The notes under the pieces: generated by a model
Databases searched by the model: none
Told to the model about the DNA's origin: nothing
What the model saw: only the letters and a program-made list of their open reading frames with translations
From: Lachnospiraceae bacterium AB2028
Lineage (GTDB): Bacteria > Bacillota > Clostridia > Lachnospirales > Lachnospiraceae
Assembly: GCA_000621425.1 (NCBI GenBank)
Contig: JHYJ01000008.1
Span: 124,001-188,000 of the forward strand
Length of the DNA stretch: 64,000 nucleotides
Reading direction: 5' to 3'
Made by a program: the position numbers and the translations under genes
Shown here: positions 51,015-59,340 of the stretch, one piece after another
Position numbering within the stretch: the stretch's first letter is position 1
Layout: every line of letters starts with the position of its first letter

Positions 51015-52813
51015 TATGCTTCTGTCTCATCCCCTGTTATCTTCTTTACGATTGCATAAGCATAAGTGCATACTACAGGCATATCGGTGCAGTAGATCCT
51101 TATCTCATATACACCTTCCTTAGCAGGAGCCACATAGATACCGTCAGCAGATATCTCACCGCTTCCGGGTGCAGTAAGCTCATAAGCTATGCTGCTCTGG
51201 GGCATATTGTGGAATCTGACACCGAAATAGTGGCTTTCCTTGAGACCAAGCACAACTGTAGGTGTCTCAGCCGAAATGCTCTTATCATAATAATCACCGG
51301 GCATATCCAGATCATTCCCTGCAGGGAATTTGATTGCAACCCAACGGTATGTAAGAACAAGGTAATTTACGCTGCGATTCATCTTTGCAGCAGCCACAAA
51401 GCTTCCCTTGTCATTAAGCACCTTTACAGCCACCTCGGCATCAACCTTCTCTTCACCGGTCTCAAAAAGTGCCGGATTACCATATACCGTATTCTTGGCA
51501 TCCATCCCCAATGATTCATCATGGTCTATATGCTCATATCCCAGCTGTACATATACATTACCCTTACCAAGACCATGAGTGATCTCGCCTGAGAATTTCA
51601 CATCACCGGGCTGAACATTTCTGCCAAGGGGTATCTCCAGTATGCCGGTAGCCACCTCAGGGCCTGACTTTCTTTCCTTGGTTTCACTCCGTACATCTGC
51701 AGGACCCTGCTGTACCTCAATCCTTTCCATGATGTCCACATCCTTCTCATAGTATGAGATGAAGTGATTCCTCATGTACTCCTGGCCGGGTGCCGTGATA
51801 TATTTCTTTACGCCATCCTCTATGATGCGGTCAATGACGTATGCATTATCGGTACGAAGCAGCTTTATCTCTGCCAGCCTGATGTAATCATTCCTGCTGC
51901 CTATAGCCATCATCTCAAGATTAAGCATGCTGATACGGTTGGTAACCAGCTCCAAAGGTGTTGCATCCGACATTATGACTTTGATATGGAAACTATTTGC
52001 CGTAGGCACTGCCGTATCGTTTTCGTACGCATGTGCTGAACCGCTTCTGAGAATAACAGCTGTATCCTCCACATCAGCCGGCATAACCTTCATCCAGTAC
52101 TCTTTTGACCAGGTCTCACCCTTCTTAAGCTTAAGACCTGAACACTCAACCGCAATGATATTCTCTCCGGTGCTGCTCATGAAAAGGGGCGTCTCTAAAA
52201 GTCCGTCCATTGTCAGCTCAACATCTGCATCCGTAAGCTTTGTCACTACCAGCTCAAGCCTTACATTCCTGTCCTTGCTCACATAACCGGGGAGCATTAC
52301 CTCTACCAGGAAGTTGTCAGACTTCATGATCCGCTCCCTTACAAGGAATTCCGTCTCAGCCACATAATCAGGCTTAAGGTCATCCTTATCGGTAAGGAAC
52401 AGCTCGTATCCTTCGGAAATACGGTTATATTCGTATTCCTTGCTTGCATTTCCGGTGGAATTTACGGAATAAACCGAATGAACTTCCTTCTCATTATATT
52501 TGAGGCAAAGCACAGCCCTGTCGGTCTTCAGCGAATCGAAACCATCAATTGCTGACAGTTTCTTAACCACTGAATTGTCAACTATAATCTCCCTTCCTTC
52601 GCCGTCTATGGCAACACCGCTCTCTATCAGTATTGAAAGGTCATCCAAACTGAATGTTCCCAGTCCGCAGACGATACCGCTTCCATACATAAGTACATTG
52701 GAAAACCTCATACGATTAACAAAGTAATCCTGCTCTGCCTGAAAATCCGCACTTGTAAGCATCTTTCCCGGGTAGTAACGATTTTTTTCAAAAGGATACA
52801 TTTGATTTGCCAT
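51014..52813 (-). CDS. eCIS-associated protein with a conserved YxxGKxLTxxDFxxEQ N-terminus
   Basis: A 599-residue soluble protein. Its N-terminus, RYYPGKMLTSADFQAEQDYF then MYGSGIVCGLGTFS, matches a motif found at the start of many large proteins that accompany eCIS genes in bacteria. The rest is beta-rich, with several Ig- or jelly-roll-like blocks (for instance VMLPGYVSKDRNVRLELVV, then VTYRWVAIKFPAG-like LTYRWVAIKFPAG near 490) and a C-terminal Ig-like unit (GVYEIRIYCTD). It could be a structural or target-binding part. Function is unknown. It lies directly after the AAA+ ATPase gene. Confidence 0.65.
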   Translation of the reverse strand: MANQMYPFEKNRYYPGKMLTSADFQAEQDYFVNRMRFSNVLMYGSGIVCGLGTFSLDDLSILIESGVAIDGEGREIIVDNSVVKKLSAIDGFDSLKTDRAVLCLKYNEKEVHSVYSVNSTGNASKEYEYNRISEGYELFLTDKDDLKPDYVAETEFLVRERIMKSDNFLVEVMLPGYVSKDRNVRLELVVTKLTDADVELTMDGLLETPLFMSSTGENIIAVECSGLKLKKGETWSKEYWMKVMPADVEDTAVILRSGSAHAYENDTAVPTANSFHIKVIMSDATPLELVTNRISMLNLEMMAIGSRNDYIRLAEIKLLRTDNAYVIDRIIEDGVKKYITAPGQEYMRNHFISYYEKDVDIMERIEVQQGPADVRSETKERKSGPEVATGILEIPLGRNVQPGDVKFSGEITHGLGKGNVYVQLGYEHIDHDESLGMDAKNTVYGNPALFETGEEKVDAEVAVKVLNDKGSFVAAAKMNRSVNYLVLTYRWVAIKFPAGNDLDMPGDYYDKSISAETPTVVLGLKESHYFGVRFHNMPQSSIAYELTAPGSGEISADGIYVAPAKEGVYEIRIYCTDMPVVCTYAYAIVKKITGDETEA

Positions 52814-52871
52814 AGTGTTCTTCCTTCCTCATAAATTATATTTTTATGCTGCCTTTACTTTTATATTTATT

Positions 52872-55235
52872 TTACAGACCGATCTGATCCGCATAGGGTT
52901 CAAAATCCGATCTGGTAAATACCTTACCAACCTTAACAAACTCGTACTTTATTGCGCTAAGATAATGTCTCATGCATACCTTCCCATGTGCTGTCTCATC
53001 TGCTGCCGCAAGGAAAGCCGCATTCAGGATGCAGTTCTTGATATTACCACCGGCAAACTCGTACTTCTCTGCTAAGTACCTGATATCCACATCCTCATCC
53101 AAAGGAGTGGTCTTGGGTATCGTAGTCCTCCAGAGCATCTCGCGGGTATCCGCATTGGGGAACTGGAATTCTACGATGTACTTCATCCTTCGGAAGAAAG
53201 CCGGGTCGATGTTGTGCTTGTAGTTGGTTGCCAGTACGCACACACCGTCGTATGCTTCCATTTCCTGAAGGAGCAACGCTGTCTTGTTGTTGGCGGATGC
53301 CTGGTTGGAACCGCCGTCGTCGGAACGCTTCGCAAATATGGTGTCGCACTCATCAAAGAAAAGAACGACGTTACACTTCTTTGCTTCACGGAATATCATG
53401 GAAAGTGATTTTTCCGTTTCACCGACGTACTTATCTACAACCTTCGAAATATCTACCCTGTAAAGCTCCAGGTTCAGCTCATGGGCCAGAACCTGCGCCA
53501 TCATGGACTTACCTGTACCGGGAGCACCGAAGAGCAGAACCGTAAGGCCTCGTCCGTAAGGATACTTCTTTGTGTAATCCCACTGCTCATATACCTGCTT
53601 CTTGAAGTTCATCTGCTCTATGGCATGGGTGATGGTTTCCCGCTGGCTGGGGTTCATAACGATATCGTCGAAACCGAATTTTGCTTCCACTCGGGTAGCC
53701 TTCTGGGAAAGCTCGGATGACATCTGTCTGTTGCATCCCTTGAAGAGATTCTTTCTGGATATAACCGTTTCCTTATCCATAAGGGAAAGGTTCCTTGCTT
53801 CCTTAAGGGCGTCCTTAACCTTGCCGGCTGTAAAGATGAACTTGGTTGACATTTCCAGCAGATCCACATCATCATCAAATGAATACTGCTTTGCAAAAAA
53901 TTCCCAGCATGCAAGTCGGTCGGTAGTGGTAGGTGCCGGAAGTTCGAATTCCGCAAAGGTCTCCTTCGTGATCTCTTTCATGGAGATGTTCAGCTTGGAC
54001 ATTGCGAAAACGGTGATGTTTTTCTCAGTAAGCTTTGAGAACGCAAGATCCATATAACCGAAGAACTTTTCCTTTTCCTCTTCCCTATATGAAAGATCTG
54101 TCAGACAGCAGCACGCATTGGTAAGGATACACTCTCTGGTTACAGCCCAAAGCGCCCTGTTAACAAACTGGAAATCATAATCGAAAAGTTTCTTACAGTT
54201 GATGGTGATGGCACGGAGATTATTCTTCTCGCAGAATTTCTTAACGAAGAACTTACGTCCGCTTCCCTCATCGCCATAGTAATAGAAGATCCTGGTGCCT
54301 TCCGCATAAGCTATCTCCATAGCCTCTAAGACGGTAGCATTTGCCATTATGGGATCAAGTTCTTCTCCCGGCTTTGTCAGGGTACTGAAGAACCTTGAAT
54401 AATCTTCATCAAGCTTGAATGGATCCCTACCGAAAAGGAAGTCGATGACCCTTTTATCCGGTGATACGGCGGTAGAGAAAGGCATGCTGTTTACCACATG
54501 CAGGTCAAGTATGGGCATAAGCTGTTCAAGGCAGGCACTCATTCCGCCGTAGGCGCCTGTCACCGAAAACTTGTCCCCGTAATAAAGTCTTGCTGCTGAT
54601 TCTATGGTCGGACAGGAAAGTCCGCCATTTTCATTGACGATCTGATATACGCCGGCATAGTCAGTCTGAGTACTGGACAGGATTCCGGCAGTAAAACAGA
54701 ATATGGTAAAAGGTTCAAAATCTAACTTCTTGCATAACTCATAAAGCGGAAGCTTTACCCCTTTTTCAATGGATGCCTCTGCCCTGCTGATGATGAATTC
54801 TAAGGTTTCCTCCGCCCCCATTACATCGGATCTTGTAGGGATTTCCTTTACTTCCTCTTCATCATCTATGGCTTCTGTCAGGCTGGAGAAGAGATCCAGA
54901 AGGTCATCGCTTATAGCCTCTGTAGGCTCCTTCTTCTCGGCCTTCTTCTTTTTCTTTCCGCCTTCTTCATCGCCATCCTCATCAGTATCCTCTTCTGCTT
55001 CGGCGGACGGATCACCCATGACGAACTTCTCAATCCGTTCACGGCAGACATCACTGGCCACTTCGATATCGGGATATAGAACATTCTTGTACTGGCCCTG
55101 TCCTGTTGAGAAGACAGCCTTCATCCTTTCCAGGTAAGCATCTATGCATGTATTTACGCAGTCGAACATATACTGCATAAATTCATTATAATCCGCAAAC
55201 GGCTTATTTTTTAGTTTATTGCTATATCTATCCAT
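52872..55235 (-). CDS. Tandem AAA+ ATPase of the CIS (Afp15-like)
   Basis: A 787-residue protein of the Afp15-type AAA+ family that is needed for CIS assembly. After a helical N-terminus with an acidic and lysine-rich linker (80-105), it has a degenerate first AAA module (P-loop-like GDEGSGRK at 321-328, no Walker B Glu). It then has a complete second AAA module with GAPGTGKS at 570-577, LFFDECDTIFAKR at 625-637, a sensor-1 Asn in VLATNYKHNIDP, and the arginine finger region PAFFRRMKYIVEF. A tandem layout with one dead module is typical of this group. The small gene at 55263 lies directly upstream. Confidence 0.92.
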   Translation of the reverse strand: MDRYSNKLKNKPFADYNEFMQYMFDCVNTCIDAYLERMKAVFSTGQGQYKNVLYPDIEVASDVCRERIEKFVMGDPSAEAEEDTDEDGDEEGGKKKKKAEKKEPTEAISDDLLDLFSSLTEAIDDEEEVKEIPTRSDVMGAEETLEFIISRAEASIEKGVKLPLYELCKKLDFEPFTIFCFTAGILSSTQTDYAGVYQIVNENGGLSCPTIESAARLYYGDKFSVTGAYGGMSACLEQLMPILDLHVVNSMPFSTAVSPDKRVIDFLFGRDPFKLDEDYSRFFSTLTKPGEELDPIMANATVLEAMEIAYAEGTRIFYYYGDEGSGRKFFVKKFCEKNNLRAITINCKKLFDYDFQFVNRALWAVTRECILTNACCCLTDLSYREEEKEKFFGYMDLAFSKLTEKNITVFAMSKLNISMKEITKETFAEFELPAPTTTDRLACWEFFAKQYSFDDDVDLLEMSTKFIFTAGKVKDALKEARNLSLMDKETVISRKNLFKGCNRQMSSELSQKATRVEAKFGFDDIVMNPSQRETITHAIEQMNFKKQVYEQWDYTKKYPYGRGLTVLLFGAPGTGKSMMAQVLAHELNLELYRVDISKVVDKYVGETEKSLSMIFREAKKCNVVLFFDECDTIFAKRSDDGGSNQASANNKTALLLQEMEAYDGVCVLATNYKHNIDPAFFRRMKYIVEFQFPNADTREMLWRTTIPKTTPLDEDVDIRYLAEKYEFAGGNIKNCILNAAFLAAADETAHGKVCMRHYLSAIKYEFVKVGKVFTRSDFEPYADQIGL

Positions 55236-55262
55236 TAACCCTCACCCTATCTGTTCCAGAAC

Positions 55263-55484
55263 TCAATCATCCGTCCTGACTGATTTAAAAATAGCCCCCC
55301 TGTCAAATACCGACGGCGCTGTGTTCAGCGATTTTGTATCCTTTTGTGTAAAGACATCATCAGTGTCATTGAAATATTTTCTGCGCTCAGCAGGCTTGTA
55401 CATAAGTGTCTCTTCATCTTCGTCAAACACTTTTGTCTGCTTTTGCCTTTGCTTATTCTGTTTTATAAGCTCGTCTGCAAGCAT
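55263..55484 (-). CDS. Small first gene of the CIS operon, unknown
   Basis: A 73-residue hydrophilic protein, MLADELIKQNKQRQKQTK, then a region rich in acidic residues, with no membrane segment and no known domain. GGGGTG lies nearby before the ATG. It is the first gene of the operon, with a promoter about 40 bases upstream, and ends 27 bases before the ATPase gene. Being small, charged and likely disordered, it may be a regulator, an assembly helper or an adaptor for the ATPase; nothing in the sequence decides between these. Confidence 0.55.
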   Translation of the reverse strand: MLADELIKQNKQRQKQTKVFDEDEETLMYKPAERRKYFNDTDDVFTQKDTKSLNTAPSVFDRGAIFKSVRTDD

Positions 55485-55521
55485 AAAAACACCCCAAAAA
55501 TTTATAGCAAACCTATGCTAC

Positions 55522-55550
55522 ATTTTACCATAAAAGGTGTTTTTTTTGAA
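55522..55550 (-). promoter_or_regulatory. Probable promoter of the CIS operon
   Basis: On the minus strand TTCAAA (55545-55550) and TAAAAT (55522-55527) are 17 bases apart, and the -10 is extended by TGG. The start would be near 55515, about 30 bases before the first gene. I found no sequence of the sigma-B type (GTTT followed by GGGTAT), although partner-switching genes are close. Confidence 0.45.
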
Positions 55551-55621
55551 AAAATTCTGATAGTTTTCCAAAAAGACCGCTTTTTTCAAGACAATTAGAT
55601 TAGTTGAGTTTACATAACGTA

Positions 55622-58285
55622 TCACTCATTCGCCTTGAGACTGGCAACCATGTCGATTTTCCTAAGGCTCTGGGCCAAAACGATGCTGGTAATGACCATT
55701 ACAAGTATGGTTCCTGCAGATGCAATGATATACGCAGAAGGGTCTATATGAGCGTTGAAATCGTACTCCTCGCCTATGGCAAATACGAACAGGAAGTCCG
55801 TGAAACAATAACCCATAGGAAGTCCGATCGCAATTCCGCATAGGGTGATCCAGATATTCTGCATGGTATATATTCTCATGATCTTAGGGAAGCCGAAACC
55901 TAAAACCTTAAGAGTCGAAAACTGGTACATCTTCTCGTTCATAGAAAGCAGGCCCATATTATATATGATGATAAAGCCCAGTGCCCCGGCCACTACTATA
56001 AATAAGCCAAGCATTCCCTGTATCATGGACAGCATCCCGCTCATCTGCTCCCTTAGGGACGGAAGCGTACTTATGGCACTTACGCCGTCTATGTCCTCAT
56101 CGTCCACTCCGGTAAGGTCCATATACGTGTAAAGGGTATCCGGCTCGTACTTCTCGCCGAGGTTTTCAAAAGCCTGCCTGGTCATGGCAAACTGCTGGGC
56201 CTGGGGATCCCGGTTTGCGGCAGCTATACTGCTCTCGTACCAGTCATCGCTTCCCAGTATATGCCACTTCAGCGGTTTACTGATATCCAGGTTCTTATTC
56301 TTTATGAGCTTTTCCGTGGCAAAAAGAGCCCCGGGTGCGTTTATGTCGCTGTAGGTTGCTCCCGGTATGCCCTCATTGATATCATGGGAAACCTTGTCAT
56401 GGTCACACAGGGCGATCATCCCCTCCGAGTCATTTACGGTTATGACCGATGTCTGCAGCAGCCCGTTGCCGTCATAGTACTCTATGGGCACGCTCTGGGT
56501 GGTGGCATTTCCGTACTCCCTGTAAAGGTCGCTTCTCTCCACATTTGTTATATCCGAGTCAAAGGTAAGCTTTGATGTGAACCTGAGTATCCCGGAGAAC
56601 TCCCAGTCAAGGTAATTTAACATAGAGTCTTCCATTCCGTAGGCCATTACTATCAGAAGCGTGGATCCTGCCACACCTACGATACCCATTATGGTACGGG
56701 CTTTGCTCCTGGCCACATCCCTTAAGTTCCACTTGACTGCAAAGGAAAGCCTGGACATTATGCCACCCGGCTTCTCGCTCTTCTTTTTCTGCTTGATCTT
56801 GGGTACTTCCAGCCTGAGAGTCTGGGCCGCAGGTTCAGAAAGGATCTTCCGGCTTGAAAAATAAGTAACTATCGTGACCATGACCACAATTACCGCAGCT
56901 ACGATATAGTTTTTTTCAGCTATGTACAGGCCGCCTACCGGCACATCATAGAAAGCCATTTCTTCCGCATAAAGGCTCACGCCAAGAGACGGTATACCCA
57001 CCGCAAATCCTACTATCACACCGACCAGGCTGACAAAAAAGCCGTAAGAAATATAATGCATATATATCCTTGAGTTACGGAAGCCCAGGGCCTTAAGCGC
57101 ACCGATCTGCATACGCTGTTTTTTTACGAAACGGTTCATGGTGGTTATTACGGACAGCGATGCTATGAAAAGAAAAAGGAAAGTAAACATACCCGAAAAG
57201 GTATCCCCCTCTTCGGATTCCGATTTATATGCCGAATATGAAGCACACATATCCCGGCCGGTGACAGAGTCCACTGCATCAATCTCATACAGTTCCCTTT
57301 TTATACGGTCCAGCTTTTTATCAAAGGATCCGTCATCCTTATTGCCGCTGTATATTCCCGGAGCCTCGCCTTCCACATCCACGCAGACCATAGGATATAC
57401 ATAGGCCTTCTCCAGATTGAAATCGGGATCCAGGGCCTTTATGAATGCATGTTTCTTTTCCTCACCTGCAGTATCGTTTGCTATGTCAGGTGCCAGCTCA
57501 ATTGCTGTCTCCAGGTCCACATCCGGAGACATATCCCCTAACTGCGTCACAAGGATATCCCTCCATGACATGCCGCTTTCATGCATCATATTCAGTGAAT
57601 CACTGGCCGAAAGGAAGCCCTGCATGGCTTCGCTTTCTATCATACTGTCATACATGGCTTCCTGGGGAAAATAGCGCATGGACATATATGCCCATCCATA
57701 ATTCTCAGCCTCCTGGAAAATAACCGATGCATCCTGAGTCACATATACATGATCAGGAACAGAGATGATACCCAGTACCTCTTTGGAGATCACGGCATCT
57801 TCATACTCAAGGGTTATGATGTCACCGGGGTGGATATCCCTTGCTTCCGCAAACATACGGCCAAGCCACAGTCCATCCGTATCCGGGTCATAGCCTTTCC
57901 CTTCCTCAACCCTGAATTTATTGACAGAGAGTTCCTTTACAGACGTATCAATAAAAACGCCTTCCATAGGCACGGAAAAAGACTCCCTACGGCCGTCGGC
58001 ATACTCAACAGTTCCCGTCATGGAAAGGGGCATGTAACGCATGGCATCCTCCACGCCGTCCACAGCCTTTATCTTATCCATGTCAGACTCGGAAAAGCCC
58101 GGCCCCGAAAGCCAAAGGTCAGCAAGATTAAACTCTGCATACAGCTCGTCACCGGAGACTTTCATTCCGTCTCCGTAGGCACATATGCCCACATATACAG
58201 CCATTGCAATAGTGACCATGGCAAAGATTGTCAAAAATTGCGTGAAGTTGCTTACTATGTCACGCAGCATTTTTCTGATCAGCAT
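55622..58285 (-). CDS. MacB/FtsX-type ABC transporter permease (large)
   Basis: An 887-residue permease with the FtsX/MacB layout doubled. It has one N-terminal helix (about 17-38), a long extracytoplasmic domain (about 40-370), four helix groups with the FtsX-type segments (RMQIGALKALGFRNSRIYMHYIS), a second ectodomain (about 560-720), and a final helix set with FSTLKVLGFGFPKIMRIYTMQN. The two FtsX domains match the 8-10 helix permeases of the macrolide/lipoprotein export family. The ATPase gene lies 18 bases upstream and the adaptor gene further up. Export of a lipid, peptide or drug is likely, but the substrate is unknown. Confidence 0.87.
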   Translation of the reverse strand: MLIRKMLRDIVSNFTQFLTIFAMVTIAMAVYVGICAYGDGMKVSGDELYAEFNLADLWLSGPGFSESDMDKIKAVDGVEDAMRYMPLSMTGTVEYADGRRESFSVPMEGVFIDTSVKELSVNKFRVEEGKGYDPDTDGLWLGRMFAEARDIHPGDIITLEYEDAVISKEVLGIISVPDHVYVTQDASVIFQEAENYGWAYMSMRYFPQEAMYDSMIESEAMQGFLSASDSLNMMHESGMSWRDILVTQLGDMSPDVDLETAIELAPDIANDTAGEEKKHAFIKALDPDFNLEKAYVYPMVCVDVEGEAPGIYSGNKDDGSFDKKLDRIKRELYEIDAVDSVTGRDMCASYSAYKSESEEGDTFSGMFTFLFLFIASLSVITTMNRFVKKQRMQIGALKALGFRNSRIYMHYISYGFFVSLVGVIVGFAVGIPSLGVSLYAEEMAFYDVPVGGLYIAEKNYIVAAVIVVMVTIVTYFSSRKILSEPAAQTLRLEVPKIKQKKKSEKPGGIMSRLSFAVKWNLRDVARSKARTIMGIVGVAGSTLLIVMAYGMEDSMLNYLDWEFSGILRFTSKLTFDSDITNVERSDLYREYGNATTQSVPIEYYDGNGLLQTSVITVNDSEGMIALCDHDKVSHDINEGIPGATYSDINAPGALFATEKLIKNKNLDISKPLKWHILGSDDWYESSIAAANRDPQAQQFAMTRQAFENLGEKYEPDTLYTYMDLTGVDDEDIDGVSAISTLPSLREQMSGMLSMIQGMLGLFIVVAGALGFIIIYNMGLLSMNEKMYQFSTLKVLGFGFPKIMRIYTMQNIWITLCGIAIGLPMGYCFTDFLFVFAIGEEYDFNAHIDPSAYIIASAGTILVMVITSIVLAQSLRKIDMVASLKANE

Positions 58286-58303
58286 TAGTCCGTTTCTCCG
58301 TTC

Positions 58304-59014
58304 CTACCAGGAAACATCATCTATGTCCATAGGCGAAGGATTTTCATCCACGCTTACTATATGTCCGTTCTTAACCCTTATTACCACATCCGCCGTATCG
58401 GCGATAAGTGCGTTATGTGTAACGATGATCACCGTATTGCTTCCACGGTCCGCATCGCACTGCCTCTTAAGTATCTTTAAGACCATGGCACCGGTCTGTG
58501 AATCCAGGGCTCCGGTAGGCTCGTCGCACAAAAGCAGTGCAGGGTTCTTTGCAATAGCCCTTGCTATGGACACCCTCTGCTGCTCGCCGCCGGAAAGTTG
58601 GTTGGGGAATTTATAAAAGTGGTTTTCAAGCCCCACATCCCTTACCGCCTGCTTGGCATCCACCTTGGTCTTTGTTATCTCCTTTACAAGCTCCACATTT
58701 TCAAGCACCGTAAGCGACGGGAGTATGTTGTAAAACTGGAAAATAAAGCCTATGGTATGGGCCCTGAAGTCGCTTAACTGCCTGTCATTGTACTTTGAGA
58801 TATTCTCGCCGTTTACAATGACATCGCCGCTGGTGGGATTGTCCATTCCGCCGATAAGATTCAGAAGGGTGGACTTGCCGGCGCCGGAAGGTCCAAGGAT
58901 TACCACAAAGCGGCCTTCCTCTATATTCAGGTCCACATGGTCCAGCGCACGGTACTCAGTCTCGCCGGTCTTATATATCTTTGAAACATCTTTTAGAATT
59001 ACTTTGTCTGCCAT
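58304..59014 (-). CDS. MacB/LolD-type ABC ATPase
   Basis: A 236-residue ABC ATPase of the MacB/LolD class. Walker A GPSGAGKST (about residue 39), the Q-loop at TIGFIFQFYNILPSLT, signature LSGGEQQRVSIARA, Walker B LLLCDEPTGALD and switch His in IVTHN are all present. It powers the large permease encoded downstream. The ribosome site AAGGGAG lies six bases before the ATG and falls within the flank of the 300-base non-coding insertion. Confidence 0.92.
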   Translation of the reverse strand: MADKVILKDVSKIYKTGETEYRALDHVDLNIEEGRFVVILGPSGAGKSTLLNLIGGMDNPTSGDVIVNGENISKYNDRQLSDFRAHTIGFIFQFYNILPSLTVLENVELVKEITKTKVDAKQAVRDVGLENHFYKFPNQLSGGEQQRVSIARAIAKNPALLLCDEPTGALDSQTGAMVLKILKRQCDADRGSNTVIIVTHNALIADTADVVIRVKNGHIVSVDENPSPMDIDDVSW

Positions 59015-59023
59015 AAGGAACTC

Positions 59024-59340
59024 CCTTAATCCATCCTCTCAAAATAACATTCTTGAGTGCTATCGCCACCCGTAAGCAGTCCTGCGAAGAAGTCGTCCGG
59101 CAAGCGAATACCACGAAAACGCCCATATTTATACTAATCTTCCGGAGCCGTTCACATGCTACATCCATTTAGCATTATTCACTCGGCAGCTACCGCACCG
59201 CTTATTATGCGACAGCTTGTCATCACCTGACGGCCCGTTCCTATTCCTACGATGCATTTCCGGGATTCGCTAAGCCTCACTTTACATCGCAGGACCGCAT
59301 TACGGTCGGCACCCGCACTACACGACACTACCTTAATCCA
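59024..59340 (-). mobile_element. About 300-base non-coding insertion with 10-base direct repeats
   Basis: The 297 bases between the adaptor and ATPase genes are GC-richer than the other spacers. CCTTAATCCA lies at both ends (59024-59033 and 59331-59340), within a longer match of ACTnCCTTAATCCAnC. The insert holds no gene. It can fold: CCTGCGATG and CATCGTAGG (minus strand) form a 9-bp stem. Removing it would restore a compact junction, adaptor stop codon TAA followed by AAGGGAG and the ATPase ATG. I cannot assign it to a known element; some parts remind me of group II intron domain I, but I see no domain V. Confidence 0.5.

Larger units (their letters stand above)
22438..55484 (-). other. 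Contractile injection system operon (eCIS-type), 25 genes
   Basis: All 25 genes from 55484 down to 22438 run leftward with gaps of mostly under 60 bases and several start/stop overlaps. They encode a full contractile tail (sheath, tube, hub, spike, wedge, ATPase, cap) plus five membrane or secreted proteins. No phage capsid, terminase, portal, integrase or lysis gene is present, and no T6SS TssJLM complex. This places it among Afp/PVC-like extracellular or membrane-anchored CIS. Transcription probably starts at 55522-55550; internal promoters are likely but not proven. Confidence 0.93.

Noticed and set aside
22438-55484. Prophage interpretation of the tail gene cluster
   Set aside because: No terminase, portal, capsid, integrase, lysis or replication genes; a tandem AAA+ ATPase, DUF4255 and DUF4280 genes are present, which are CIS features.
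55485-55621. Sigma-B-type promoter for the CIS operon
   Set aside because: No GTTT and GGGTAT pair at proper spacing; an extended -10 sigma-A type fits better.
59024-59340. Firm call as a group II intron
   Set aside because: Some stretches resemble domain I, but there is no domain V, no intron-encoded protein, and flanking direct repeats are not expected for intron insertion.
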